Source of the DNA: Suilimivivens sp963618065
GTDB lineage: Bacteria > Bacillota > Clostridia > Lachnospirales > Lachnospiraceae
DNA: 64,000 bases
Assembly (NCBI GenBank): GCA_963618065.1
Contig: CAVERH010000001.1
Location: 62,001 to 126,000, forward strand
Direction: 5' to 3'
The position numbers and the translations under genes were made by a program. The notes under the pieces are model-generated. The model searched no databases. It was given only the letters and a program-made list of their open reading frames with translations, and was not told the DNA's origin. Of the stretch, positions 9,280 through 17,937 are shown in pieces (position 1 is the stretch's first letter; every line of letters starts with the position of its first letter).

Positions 9280-11678
9280 TCCCAGTTCATGTAACGGACG
9301 ATTTCCGTATAGTCAATGCTGAGATTACCAGCATCATCAGTCGATGCTTCCTGCACGCCATCCGCAAGACCGGTTTCTCCATTTACGAAAAATGCCATCG
9401 GGGTTATGGTATTTCCCTCTTCTCCGGTTGTGGCATTTAATACCTTATACAGCTCCATCTTATTCCGTTTGAGGGAAGAGGCGCCATTCGTGACTGCACC
9501 ATTAATCGTAATCGTTCCCTTGGCAATGGCAAGCCCCGTAAAGTTCCGGTCAATCATAATATCTCCCAGAGAAATGATCAGACGGACATTGGACGCACCG
9601 CCTGCAGCAGAAGAAAGCGTATAATTTCCTGTAGTAATAATGCCCTTTAACCCATCCTCTGTCGTAAACTCCAATGTACCGTTTCCATTATTCAGCAAGT
9701 ATTCTGTAATGTTTTCCTTACGGTCTGTTCCGTCTGCCTGCTTCGTTGTAATTTCCTTCTTAATCACACTGTCAAAGACATTCTGGAACTTACTTGCTGA
9801 AGCTCCATCCTCACTTAGGTTCGTTGTCAGACCCTTATAAACATTGGCAATCTCTCCGGACTTCTGGAAAACCTCGGCAGTTGTCATTGTATTGGTCGTT
9901 GTATTCGTACTTGCAAGAAGACTTACCCCGCTCTGGCTCAACGCATCCGATACCAGTGCATTACCGAGAATCGTGTAGGAGTTCTGTGCAGAAGTATAAT
10001 CTCCTAACAGGATTCCTCCTGTTGCATATTTATTAAAATAATGATCAATGGATTCTTTATTCGTCCCATCCAGATAATAGGTCTGATAGTACTTTGCGGC
10101 ATTTTCCGCATCCATCACCAGATAATAATAGGTCAGAGATTTGCTTTCTGCGCCACCGCTCACATACTGCGTGCTGACCTTCCGGATATGATCCATGTCT
10201 GCAACGCCAAAGGAGGAAAGACTCTGTCCACCGAGCTTACTTACCGGACATGTGAAATCCACTTCCTTAAAGTTATCGCCATATTGATCCTTATAGGCCT
10301 GCATCTTCGTTGCCTGATCCTGTGTCAGCGGATTCTGTCCGATAACGGTTTCTCCGTTATAGACCCCTAAGCATTCGGCCGGAACAAGGTATGCGATCTG
10401 TCCGCCTTTCACAGTGATGGACTCGCCCATCAGAACCGCCTTTTTATTCTTCTTACTTGCATCCTCTACTGCCGCTGCTGCATTCTGATCCAGCTCTTCC
10501 TTTGTGGTATTTGTTCCGATATAGGCACGCCCTGCCAGCATCAGTGTATTTACACCGCTCATATCCACGGTAGCATTCTGTCCGTTGATGATAATAGCAC
10601 TGCTGTTCTCCTGATCGGTTTCACTGTCTTCAAGACCGGTTTCTGTGGATGTTCCGTATCCGTAATATTCCTTGGTCAGCGTTGCCTTACTTCCGTTTCC
10701 GGAAAGTGTCAGGTCATTTGCAATATAAGTCTTACTATCGAGGCTGACCACTCCACTCTGCAAATCAAGACTCTTCGCATATACGCTGCTTCCGGTCTCT
10801 TTCGCATCACGTACGATAAAACCCGCACCCGGTCCAACCACATCAATTTCGCCCTTCGAAATCACATATCGACCGTTATTAATTGCAAGGCTGCTCGCCG
10901 GATTAATGGTAATACCGCCTTTGCCCTTGTCATCTGTTCCTGCATAAATGCTTCCGTCCCCGGTCACCTGCCCGCTTCCCTGTGTCAGGCTGATTCCCTG
11001 ATTACCGATCAGCAGATAGTCATACAGATCATCGATGGAACCGGATCGGGTAAACACGATCTCCGGTACATCCAGACACAGATCGGTGCTCACGATGGAT
11101 AACCGGTCACCATCCATATAAGAAACAAATACATTCCGGAGAATGAGACTGCTTCCGTTCACAAGCTCCATAACCGGAGCCCTGGCTTTCGATGCGTCCG
11201 TTTCATCCGTGCCATTCTTCCAGGCGGTCTGGTTCACATTTTTCCAGATTGTCGTATCGACATAGCCCTCCAGAATATCCCTGTTATAATAACCATCGCC
11301 CTTTTCCGAATCGCGCAGATGCTTCACCAGCGTATCCAGATACATCGTAGCAAAAGAACTATAACGGTTGGATTCACTGTAAAGCTCCTCCCAGTTGGAT
11401 AAAACCTCCTGATAAGCAACTGCCACCGCATCCGAGGTTTCCTTCTGCAAACCTGCCACGATCTGCTCCACAACCGTTTCTGCGGAATAAAAGCTGTTCT
11501 TGTTCCGTATGTCATTCACTTTAATTTTATAGTTGATATAAGACATCCACAGCAGCGTTGTTGCCAGAATTCCAATCATCGCCATCGCAATAATGACAAT
11601 GACAATCGAAGAACCGCTGTTGCGCCTCTTTTGATTCCACAATTTCTTCTGCAATTGTTGTAGTGGTTGTCTCATCAT
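9270..11678 (-). CDS. GspK/PilX-like large minor pilin lacking Glu5
   Basis: 802 residues. The N-terminus is basic and ends RRNSG22 before S23SIVIVIIAMAMIGILATT, a pilin-type helix in which the residue at mature position 5 is Ile rather than Glu. Absence of Glu5 is the usual mark of GspK/PilX proteins, which sit at the very tip of the pseudopilus. The remainder is long, with many short beta segments (GSGQVTGDGSIYAGTDDKG, NNGRYVISKGEI) that read like a beta-helix or bactofilin-like stack; I identify no enzyme motif. The 3' end overlaps three tandem copies of an 11-bp unit (TTTCTTTATCG, about 9247-9279). It is flanked by the other minor pilins in the same orientation. Confidence 0.75.
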   Translation of the reverse strand: MMRQPLQQLQKKLWNQKRRNSGSSIVIVIIAMAMIGILATTLLWMSYINYKIKVNDIRNKNSFYSAETVVEQIVAGLQKETSDAVAVAYQEVLSNWEELYSESNRYSSFATMYLDTLVKHLRDSEKGDGYYNRDILEGYVDTTIWKNVNQTAWKNGTDETDASKARAPVMELVNGSSLILRNVFVSYMDGDRLSIVSTDLCLDVPEIVFTRSGSIDDLYDYLLIGNQGISLTQGSGQVTGDGSIYAGTDDKGKGGITINPASSLAINNGRYVISKGEIDVVGPGAGFIVRDAKETGSSVYAKSLDLQSGVVSLDSKTYIANDLTLSGNGSKATLTKEYYGYGTSTETGLEDSETDQENSSAIIINGQNATVDMSGVNTLMLAGRAYIGTNTTKEELDQNAAAAVEDASKKNKKAVLMGESITVKGGQIAYLVPAECLGVYNGETVIGQNPLTQDQATKMQAYKDQYGDNFKEVDFTCPVSKLGGQSLSSFGVADMDHIRKVSTQYVSGGAESKSLTYYYLVMDAENAAKYYQTYYLDGTNKESIDHYFNKYATGGILLGDYTSAQNSYTILGNALVSDALSQSGVSLLASTNTTTNTMTTAEVFQKSGEIANVYKGLTTNLSEDGASASKFQNVFDSVIKKEITTKQADGTDRKENITEYLLNNGNGTLEFTTEDGLKGIITTGNYTLSSAAGGASNVRLIISLGDIMIDRNFTGLAIAKGTITINGAVTNGASSLKRNKMELYKVLNATTGEEGNTITPMAFFVNGETGLADGVQEASTDDAGNLSIDYTEIVRYMNWEKR

Positions 11679-11749
11679 TGTTTTCTCTCTTATAACTAAA
11701 TTGGTTTCAAGGCTCTTTGGCTGATAATTCTTCCATAGAGCATTTGCTA

Positions 11750-13141
11750 TTAATAGTTCTTCGTTCCGTCAAAGGTTACCTTCCGCATATTGGACGGAAA
11801 GCCAGCCTCTGCCGCGCCCTGTTCATATATCTCAACAACAATATCATAGATAAATTCGGTTATTGCATCGTCCGTTCCTTCTTTACCATAATTGGTATCA
11901 CGGATTCCGGACAAATAATAAATATCCAGTGTTTTGGCTGTCACCGCCCCATTGTGCTGGAAGATGGCCAGATCCTTTAATTCCCTGATGCTCTCCGGCT
12001 TTTTCGGATCGGACGGTGTTACTCCCAGTCCGGTAAGAAACGCCTCATTTACAAGGTTCACTCCCAGATTGGTAAAGATCCGGAAGGTATCCGCACCTGC
12101 GGTAAGAATATTGACCACCGGTTTGTAGTTTGTCTCTGCCTTGTTCAGATCCGTGTCTGATAACGAGGTATCTGTCTGTTTGGCAATGTAAAGATTCATC
12201 GGTTCAGACTTGATCCAGCCTGCCGCCGTGCCATCAAAGATCAGCCTGTCCGTAGCGGCATCATATAACGGATAATAGAAGAAATAAAAGTTTCTTCCGG
12301 TAAAGCTTCCGCACGGAAGTCCGGTATTTCCTGCATCATCCACTCCTGCCATTCCATCCGGAATATAGGTGTAGGTCTCTCCTCCATAGAAAAATTCATA
12401 TTTACAGGTCACAAATGCTTCGATCTTCTGCTTTGTGACGCCCTCTTTATCGGTTACCGTTCCTGCATCTTTAAAGGTAACGGTAAATGTTCTTTCGCAG
12501 GTAAGTCCCACTGTCTTATAGGTCACATCATCTCCGGGAATTTGAAGTTCATGCTGTGCTTTGGAAAGTGCCGCCTCATTCATAAGCGCCGACTGCTCAT
12601 AGAAAGCATCCGTGCTCTTATTCATACCGGCAATCTTTGCCACATCTCTGGTATTTAAAAAGGAATCGTGCTTCGTCGGTGCAGCTCCCTCCACATATCC
12701 GGTTGCATCCACGGAAATCAGCACGTCAAACTTACTGTTTTCCAGCCTGGCATTTCTTAGAACAAAGTAATACCTGCCGGGTTTGGCCTTTGACGGATCA
12801 GATGGATCCTCTCCATTCTCGTCCTTTTCTCTCTGCACATCCTCTGAATAAGTACAGTCTCCTGCAATAACAGAACTATTCAGCATCTCGAAGTCTTCCA
12901 CGCCGTTAAACTGATCCTGAATTTCTTCGATATGGTATGCCTTCAGTCCTTCGACAATATCCTGCGCCAGTACCGTTGCACGTAAAGTGATCCGGGATTT
13001 TCCGTTGATTCTGGCAGAGGTCACAAACATATGAAGCATGGGGATCGTAATAATTGCCAGTATCGTAACGGCAATCAGAAGCTCCAGTAAGGAAAAGCCC
13101 GCATTCTTATTCAGTTGTTGAACCTTTCCCTTCTGTTTCAT
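11750..13141 (-). CDS. GspI/PilV-like minor pilin
   Basis: 463-residue prepilin: leader ending NKNAG15, cleavage before F16SLLE20, and a hydrophobic helix to about residue 40 that ends in an HMFVTSARINGKSR segment like that of PilV/GspI proteins. Glu at mature position 5 is present. The globular part is larger than the usual 120-200 residues, with a Gly/Tyr-rich stretch (FFYGGETYTYIPDG) and a second domain of unknown fold. First of the four minor-pilin genes and 85 nt downstream of pilO. Confidence 0.8.
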   Translation of the reverse strand: MKQKGKVQQLNKNAGFSLLELLIAVTILAIITIPMLHMFVTSARINGKSRITLRATVLAQDIVEGLKAYHIEEIQDQFNGVEDFEMLNSSVIAGDCTYSEDVQREKDENGEDPSDPSKAKPGRYYFVLRNARLENSKFDVLISVDATGYVEGAAPTKHDSFLNTRDVAKIAGMNKSTDAFYEQSALMNEAALSKAQHELQIPGDDVTYKTVGLTCERTFTVTFKDAGTVTDKEGVTKQKIEAFVTCKYEFFYGGETYTYIPDGMAGVDDAGNTGLPCGSFTGRNFYFFYYPLYDAATDRLIFDGTAAGWIKSEPMNLYIAKQTDTSLSDTDLNKAETNYKPVVNILTAGADTFRIFTNLGVNLVNEAFLTGLGVTPSDPKKPESIRELKDLAIFQHNGAVTAKTLDIYYLSGIRDTNYGKEGTDDAITEFIYDIVVEIYEQGAAEAGFPSNMRKVTFDGTKNY

Positions 13142-13226
13142 GCTTATCTTTCACTCCTGTTATCCACTACCGGCTATCCCTTTGCCGGTAGTTTCCTCCT
13201 GCCGGATCTTCCGATCCAGACGATGC

Positions 13227-14000
13227 TTACATGCCTTCGCCGTCATCTTCTTCCGTTTCTTCCTCTTCCACATGAATACCGGTTACATCCTCTGCAAGTC
13301 CTGCGACATCCGCTTCATATGGCATCGTAATGGATCCGAACGGATTATCGGTTCCGGTAATTACAGACGAGAAGTCAGGCTGTACATAGGTCTTGTCCTC
13401 CTGTCCGGTAATGAAATACATATTTAAGTTTGCCACACAGGTAAGTAAGCCTGTGGTTTCATCATATGAAGCCGTAACTCCGACGATCTTTGTACGGTTC
13501 GTCTGAAGTGCCACAGTCTTCACATAACGCTTCAATGCCTCATAGCTTGAAACAAACTGCATGCTGACCGGATTCCGGTAAAGCCCAAGCTGTACCGTCT
13601 CTCCGGTATCTACCGGCTCAGCCTCTTCGGATTCCTGTGTATAAAGCTCGAAGTCCACCGGCTCTGTTTCATCCATGGTAAGCGTAGCCACGGTCATCGG
13701 GGACAGTAATTCCTCCGTCAATGTCAGCACAATGGCATCCTCTTCCTTTAACTCCACGGGAAACATCTGCAAAATGCCGTCCATCTCGGCTGCCATTTCC
13801 TGTGTCTTTGCCACATAAGTGTCCTTGTTATCCATCTTTCCTTGCAGATCTGCGATTTCCATTTCCAGAGAGCGGCTCTCTGCCTTTAAGGTATCCACCT
13901 TTTCCATAGTCGGCTGATAAACCCACAGGAATGCACAGAGGAAAGCGAGGACTCCTAAAAATCCAATGATTAAATAAATATCTCTCTTTGATACTTTCAT
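13227..14000 (-). CDS. pilO: PilO-like inner-membrane alignment protein
   Basis: 257 residues with one N-terminal transmembrane segment (about 10-28), a coiled coil (about 30-60, rich in Leu/Glu/Lys heptads), a ferredoxin-like alpha/beta region, and an acidic Glu-rich tail. This is the PilO layout. PilO pairs with PilN and links the cytoplasmic PilM ring to the pilin-loading platform. It starts 12 nt after the pilMN stop, so the two are co-translated from one operon. Confidence 0.8.
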   Translation of the reverse strand: MKVSKRDIYLIIGFLGVLAFLCAFLWVYQPTMEKVDTLKAESRSLEMEIADLQGKMDNKDTYVAKTQEMAAEMDGILQMFPVELKEEDAIVLTLTEELLSPMTVATLTMDETEPVDFELYTQESEEAEPVDTGETVQLGLYRNPVSMQFVSSYEALKRYVKTVALQTNRTKIVGVTASYDETTGLLTCVANLNMYFITGQEDKTYVQPDFSSVITGTDNPFGSITMPYEADVAGLAEDVTGIHVEEEETEEDDGEGM

Positions 14001-14012
14001 CGTTCTTCTCCT

Positions 14013-15743
14013 TTACTCTGCCTTTGCCACTTCGTGGTTTTCTGTATCTTCCAGATTTTGCTGCATCGCTTCTTCATCGGCCATCCCATCCTCCGGCACT
14101 TCATCCAACGCCCGGTAGGATCCGACAATCGTAAAGTTATAGGAAAGCACCGTGTCTTCTCCGTCTACCTCTGCAGTAATCGAGGATACCGACACCGTAT
14201 CGGGAAGGAGGGAATCAAAGGTACGGAACTGCTCAATCATCAACGCTGCCTCAGTCTTCGAGGATACCGACATGTTGATCGTTACCGTCTCCGCATCACT
14301 GGTAAAGGAAGTGATCACGGCATTGCTCGGCATCTTGCGTTCAAGCTCTTCCATAAACTCATATAAGTCATCATTCCGGTTGCGGGTCGCATCATACATC
14401 GCCGTCAGCCGGTCGTAAGCGGCTTTGGCACTCACATAATTATCATAAATCGGCTTGATTTCCTGAAGCTGTGCCAGCTGCTCCTGTTTAGTACGGTTCT
14501 CTGCCTTTGCCGCGACATAGGACACAACCGAGACCACGCTCAGAATCACGGCAGCCAGTACGCCGACAGCAAAGACACCAACGGCAATCAGAATTCCGTT
14601 CACCTTGCCCTTACTCTTTGCAGTTCCTGCTGTACCGCCTTTGCTCTTTTCATTATCGGCTTTAAAGCCAAGTGGTGCAGCTGCCGCACCCACACAGGCA
14701 ACATATTCACCGAAGAATTTTCCCTCAAAGCTCTTGTCCAGATTCCAGCCTTCTGCCTGACGTAAAATTTCGATCGGATAGTCAAGCTGCTGGGCTAAAA
14801 GCTTATGAATGCCTTTCATATTCGCACCAAGACCGGTTAACAGGATCTTTTCAATCGGTGTATTAGCATTATGGGAAACGTAATAATCCACAACCCGCGA
14901 AACTGCGCCAATCAGCGGAGCCAGTACATCCGTCATGGATTCACAGAATTCCTGTTCCCTGGAGCCTTCTTCTTCACTTCCCTCGGGTACTTCGAATCCA
15001 TCATTCAGTACTACGAAGGACTTCTTGGATAAAAGCTCCATCGCCTGTTCCGGCGTCTCGATCCGGTTCTTCAAGGGAAGATCATAAGTAAGCTCCAACG
15101 CCTCCTGCACACCATAGGAAACACTCCGGATAAAGGAAATGGCCGACTGATTCACAACCAGTACCATGGTTGCGCCTTCTTCAATCTTCACGATCATCTG
15201 TGCTTTCTGTGCACATTCCTCCTTTACCACCTGATAAATACTGTTTCCGGCATAATCAAGGGCTGCAAGCTCTAATTTCAGCGCTTTTGCCAGAGCATAA
15301 TAGCCATCCAGAAGAGCCTGCGGCGCTGCCAGAACAAGAAGCTTATACTGCTGTCCGGATTTCGACTCTCCCACAACACCAAGCATACTGTATGCAAGCT
15401 GATACTGGCTTAGGTCTACCGGGAAATAATCGGATGCATTCGCATTAACAACATCCATGATCCTGTTTTCCTTGACAAAGGGAATCGTAACCTCGCGACT
15501 GGCAATCTTTGTAGAAGTCAGGGTAAATACCACCTGCTTCGATTTCATACTGTGTTCGGCAAGAGCTTCTCTCAAAGCTGTCACAAAGCTTTCATTTAAG
15601 TTTAGAATACCATCATTGATCATTCCCTCCGGTGTCGGCAGGGAAAAATACCCGTACACCTTATGGTTTTTTGATTTATAATCAACCTCACATACTCTTG
15701 TCAGTGAATAACCGATTTCTATACTGATTACTTTACCAGCCAC
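14013..15743 (-). CDS. pilMN: PilM-PilN fusion protein
   Basis: 576 residues, GTG start with AAAGGAGG 9 nt upstream. Residues 1 to about 350 are an actin-like PilM ATPase domain (N-terminal VISIEIGYS phosphate loop, FPVDLSQYQ segment, and KILLTGLGANMKG adenosine motif). After a basic linker comes one transmembrane helix (about 381-408), a coiled coil and a PilN-type periplasmic fold ending near residue 555. In most bacteria PilM and PilN are separate and PilM binds the cytoplasmic tail of PilN; a natural fusion (PilMN) is known from clostridial T4P such as that of Clostridioides difficile. It assembles with PilO and the PilC platform. Confidence 0.88.
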   Translation of the reverse strand: MAGKVISIEIGYSLTRVCEVDYKSKNHKVYGYFSLPTPEGMINDGILNLNESFVTALREALAEHSMKSKQVVFTLTSTKIASREVTIPFVKENRIMDVVNANASDYFPVDLSQYQLAYSMLGVVGESKSGQQYKLLVLAAPQALLDGYYALAKALKLELAALDYAGNSIYQVVKEECAQKAQMIVKIEEGATMVLVVNQSAISFIRSVSYGVQEALELTYDLPLKNRIETPEQAMELLSKKSFVVLNDGFEVPEGSEEEGSREQEFCESMTDVLAPLIGAVSRVVDYYVSHNANTPIEKILLTGLGANMKGIHKLLAQQLDYPIEILRQAEGWNLDKSFEGKFFGEYVACVGAAAAPLGFKADNEKSKGGTAGTAKSKGKVNGILIAVGVFAVGVLAAVILSVVSVVSYVAAKAENRTKQEQLAQLQEIKPIYDNYVSAKAAYDRLTAMYDATRNRNDDLYEFMEELERKMPSNAVITSFTSDAETVTINMSVSSKTEAALMIEQFRTFDSLLPDTVSVSSITAEVDGEDTVLSYNFTIVGSYRALDEVPEDGMADEEAMQQNLEDTENHEVAKAE

Positions 15744-15773
15744 GAATCGTTTCCTCCTTTATTTAAAATGTTG

Positions 15774-15928
15774 GTAACTATTCAGAACCCCATTCGTAAA
15801 ACCGTTGCTGACGCAACTCGAGTTTTACTCATGTGGTTACTTCGTCATATAAATCATGGCGTATGTCCGCTTGAATGCAAGCATTCATCGTCCATATTGC
15901 CATAATTTGCATGGCTCTGAATAGTTAC
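15774..15928. mobile_element. IS66-type MITE copy 1 (155 bp) with perfect 8-bp target duplication
   Basis: Ends are GTAACTATTCAGAACC and its near-exact inverse GGCTCTGAATAGTTAC. The element is bracketed by AAATGTTG on both sides (15766-15773 and 15929-15936), a perfect 8-bp direct repeat. Ends starting GTAA and 8-bp duplications are the marks of the IS66 transposase family. There is no ORF inside. It sits between pilD and pilMN within the pilus operon. Confidence 0.85.
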
Positions 15929-15997
15929 AAATGTTGTCCTTCTATATGTAAGAAACCTGCCGGGATTACCAAGCAGGCAAAATATTCTATCTTCAAA

Positions 15998-16756
15998 TTA
16001 AAATCCCAGTAGTCCAAGATACCACCGGATCATGGTATTTCCCCACAAAACTGCGAGGAGAACTCCTAAGGAAAGGTACGGTCCCATCGCCAGAACCCGG
16101 TCTGCACCGAACGCTTTCATCCGGATAACATGAATCACAGATCCCAAAATGCATCCAAGGAAAAATGCCAGCAGGATCAGCTTCCAGCCAAGTAACAGTC
16201 CGCAGACTGCCATCAGCTTCACATCGCCTCCACCGATTGCTCTTCCTTTGGAGGCATAATACAGAATAGCGAGTACAACGCTCACACTTAAAAATCCAAT
16301 CACATAATCCGGCACGTGGCTAAAGTCTGTTGCTACGCGGACAATTCCGAGAATAAGAATAAAAATATTGATTCCAAGGGGAATCTCAAAGGTTCTGAAA
16401 TCAATCACGCTGATTACCAGAAGCGCAGAAACCAACAGACAATACAATACAGAAGTAATTGTCATTCCATGAATCCACATAATCATGACATAAAGAATCC
16501 CGTTTGCCGCTTCGATGAGCGGATACTGCATGGAAAGCTTCGCATGGCACTTCCGGCATCTGCCCCGCAGAAATAAGTAACTGAATACCGGAAACATATC
16601 ATACCACTTGAGCTGATAACCGCAGGACATGCAGTGTGACCGTGTCTTCACGATATCTTCATGGTTCGGAATGCGGTAAATGCAGACATTTAAGAAGCTG
16701 CCAATCACGATTCCGAAAAGAAATATGAGGATATAAAATAAGAGTTCTACGAGCAT
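15998..16756 (-). CDS. pilD: Prepilin peptidase / N-methyltransferase (A24 aspartic protease)
   Basis: 252 residues, polytopic. An N-terminal helix with the GSFLNVCIYRIP motif is followed by the cytoplasmic zinc loop with two Cys pairs (C42-x2-C45 and C67-x2-C70), then several membrane helices. The two catalytic Asp residues are D119 (in VISVIDFRTFEIP) and D178 (in GGGDVKL). It cleaves the leader of the pilin and minor pilins encoded around it and N-methylates the new Phe1. All expected motifs are intact. Confidence 0.95.
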   Translation of the reverse strand: MLVELLFYILIFLFGIVIGSFLNVCIYRIPNHEDIVKTRSHCMSCGYQLKWYDMFPVFSYLFLRGRCRKCHAKLSMQYPLIEAANGILYVMIMWIHGMTITSVLYCLLVSALLVISVIDFRTFEIPLGINIFILILGIVRVATDFSHVPDYVIGFLSVSVVLAILYYASKGRAIGGGDVKLMAVCGLLLGWKLILLAFFLGCILGSVIHVIRMKAFGADRVLAMGPYLSLGVLLAVLWGNTMIRWYLGLLGF

Positions 16757-17082
16757 AGGGGATATCCTTGTCCATAAATGATGTTTGTATGGAAGCTGTT
16801 ATTGCATAATTTTCGATCTTTTTTATTCTTCTCAAACCCACAATTCTCCTGCGGCATATACCGCAGGAGTCCTTGTGGCACTTCCATCCATTCTGATCAC
16901 AGAATCGCACGCTCTCGCTTCATAAAGGTCGTAGGGAACACGAGCGATCAAGGGATCGTCGAAACCGACGACCTTAAGGCTCTGCTGTGACGAGAGGAGG
17001 GGGAAGGAGTTTTTTGTTTTGGGTGTCCATATCGGATGTAGGGTTGAGCCACATGAGATGTGGACGGGCAATCGCTGGGGTG
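16757..17082. other. 326-bp intergenic stretch between pilA and pilD
   Basis: No convincing gene. It holds a hairpin at 16838-16878 (CCACAA, then CTCCTGCGG-6-nt-CCGCAGGAG, then TTGTGG) and another inverted pair, AAGGTCGT near 16926 with ACGACCTT near 16968. On the minus strand these lie downstream of pilA and could stabilise or terminate its transcript, leaving less pilD mRNA than pilA mRNA. Confidence 0.5.
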
Positions 17083-17562
17083 TTATTTGGTCATTGCGGT
17101 TGCAAATGCATCCGATTGATCACTAGTGTAAGTAATTGTAATAGATCCGTTAGTTTCAACAACACCATTAATTTCATAATAAGTCCATGCATTTTTACTC
17201 TTACACTTTGTTTTAGCAATATCTATAGCTGCTTCGCTCAAGGCACTATTCACTGCGTTAGATCCATCCTGACTATTTGATCCTTTTGAAACCGTTCCAT
17301 TTGTGGCGTCAACTTTAATTTTGAATGAATCTCCACTCTTAAACGCTGTAGTTTCATCCTCACCAGCATTCGGATCAGCTGCCCAAACCTGACATGCAGT
17401 TACAATAGCTGTTGCATTGGATACATCTGTTGAATTTCTGGATCTCTCAACATACTTTAAGTACTGAGGAGCAAGAACTACAACGAGTACCGCCATAATG
17501 GCAATAACGATGATTAACTCAACAAGTGAAAAACCTTTGTCATTCATTTTTTCCTTTTTCAT
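17083..17562 (-). CDS. pilA: Major type IV pilin
   Basis: 159-residue prepilin with a short leader MKKEKMNDKG10, cleavage before F11SLVE15 and a long hydrophobic N-terminal helix that continues into YVERSRNSTDVSNATAIVTACQ, as in major pilins of Clostridia. The globular head is small, with two Cys (about C57 and C119) that could form a disulfide, and a beta strand-rich end. Good ribosome-binding site AAAGGAG 7 nt before the ATG. It is separated from pilC by a hairpin-rich 370-bp region, and small size plus position between pilC and pilD fits the main structural subunit rather than a minor pilin. Confidence 0.9.
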   Translation of the reverse strand: MKKEKMNDKGFSLVELIIVIAIMAVLVVVLAPQYLKYVERSRNSTDVSNATAIVTACQVWAADPNAGEDETTAFKSGDSFKIKVDATNGTVSKGSNSQDGSNAVNSALSEAAIDIAKTKCKSKNAWTYYEINGVVETNGSITITYTSDQSDAFATAMTK

Positions 17563-17622
17563 AAGAATTCTCCTTTGTTTGTTAATTTGTAACTATTCAA
17601 AGCGTTACGTTAATGTTTATCT

Positions 17623-17657
17623 AAAAAGTGATTGTCCCTACGATGCAGTCACTTTTT
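17623..17657. promoter_or_regulatory. Hairpin in the pilA upstream region
   Basis: AAAAAGTGA and TCACTTTTT enclose a further CAG/TTG-type extension. On the minus strand this lies about 60 nt upstream of the pilA ribosome-binding site and is followed by TTTTT at the end of its own arm, so it could act as a terminator-attenuator. I looked for the conserved elements of c-di-GMP riboswitches here and did not find them. Confidence 0.45.
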
Positions 17658-17754
17658 ATTCAAGTTGTATATATTATCGGCACGTTTACGGAATTGTTTA
17701 CATATTTTTCACATATTTTTGACTTATAATGCCATCATAGAGTGTCTGTGAATA

Positions 17755-17937
17755 CTCTGATACCAGCTTCCCACAACATTCATAAGGCACGGCTGCTTCG
17801 CAGCCTCCCGCCGTTTCACGGCTCAGCCTTATTTCATCTTGTGGGCGCTTCGCGCATGGCATTTTCCCAACACCGGAATTTGTGTGCAAGCACCCAATCC
17901 GGTATTGAAAAATGCCATGGCTAAGCTGGTATCAGAG
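17755..17937. repeat. 183-bp element with 15-bp perfect inverted ends at the pilC-pilA junction
   Basis: CTCTGATACCAGCTT (17755-17769) and AAGCTGGTATCAGAG (17923-17937) are exact inverse copies. Inside are nested inverted repeats: CCCACAA/TTGTGGG, TAAGGC/GCCTTA, GGCTGC-TTC-GCAGCC and ATGGCATTTT/AAAAATGCCAT. The whole region can fold into one long branched hairpin. The right end includes the last codon and stop of pilC. I see no flanking direct repeat. Confidence 0.8.

Noticed and set aside
16832..17071. 79-codon minus-strand ORF between pilA and pilD
   Set aside because: No ribosome-binding site, and its sequence is mostly made of the hairpins at 16838-16878 and 16926-16975.
17563..17754. 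c-di-GMP riboswitch upstream of pilA
   Set aside because: Looked for because C. difficile pilA1 uses one; the conserved core motifs of class I and II are not present.
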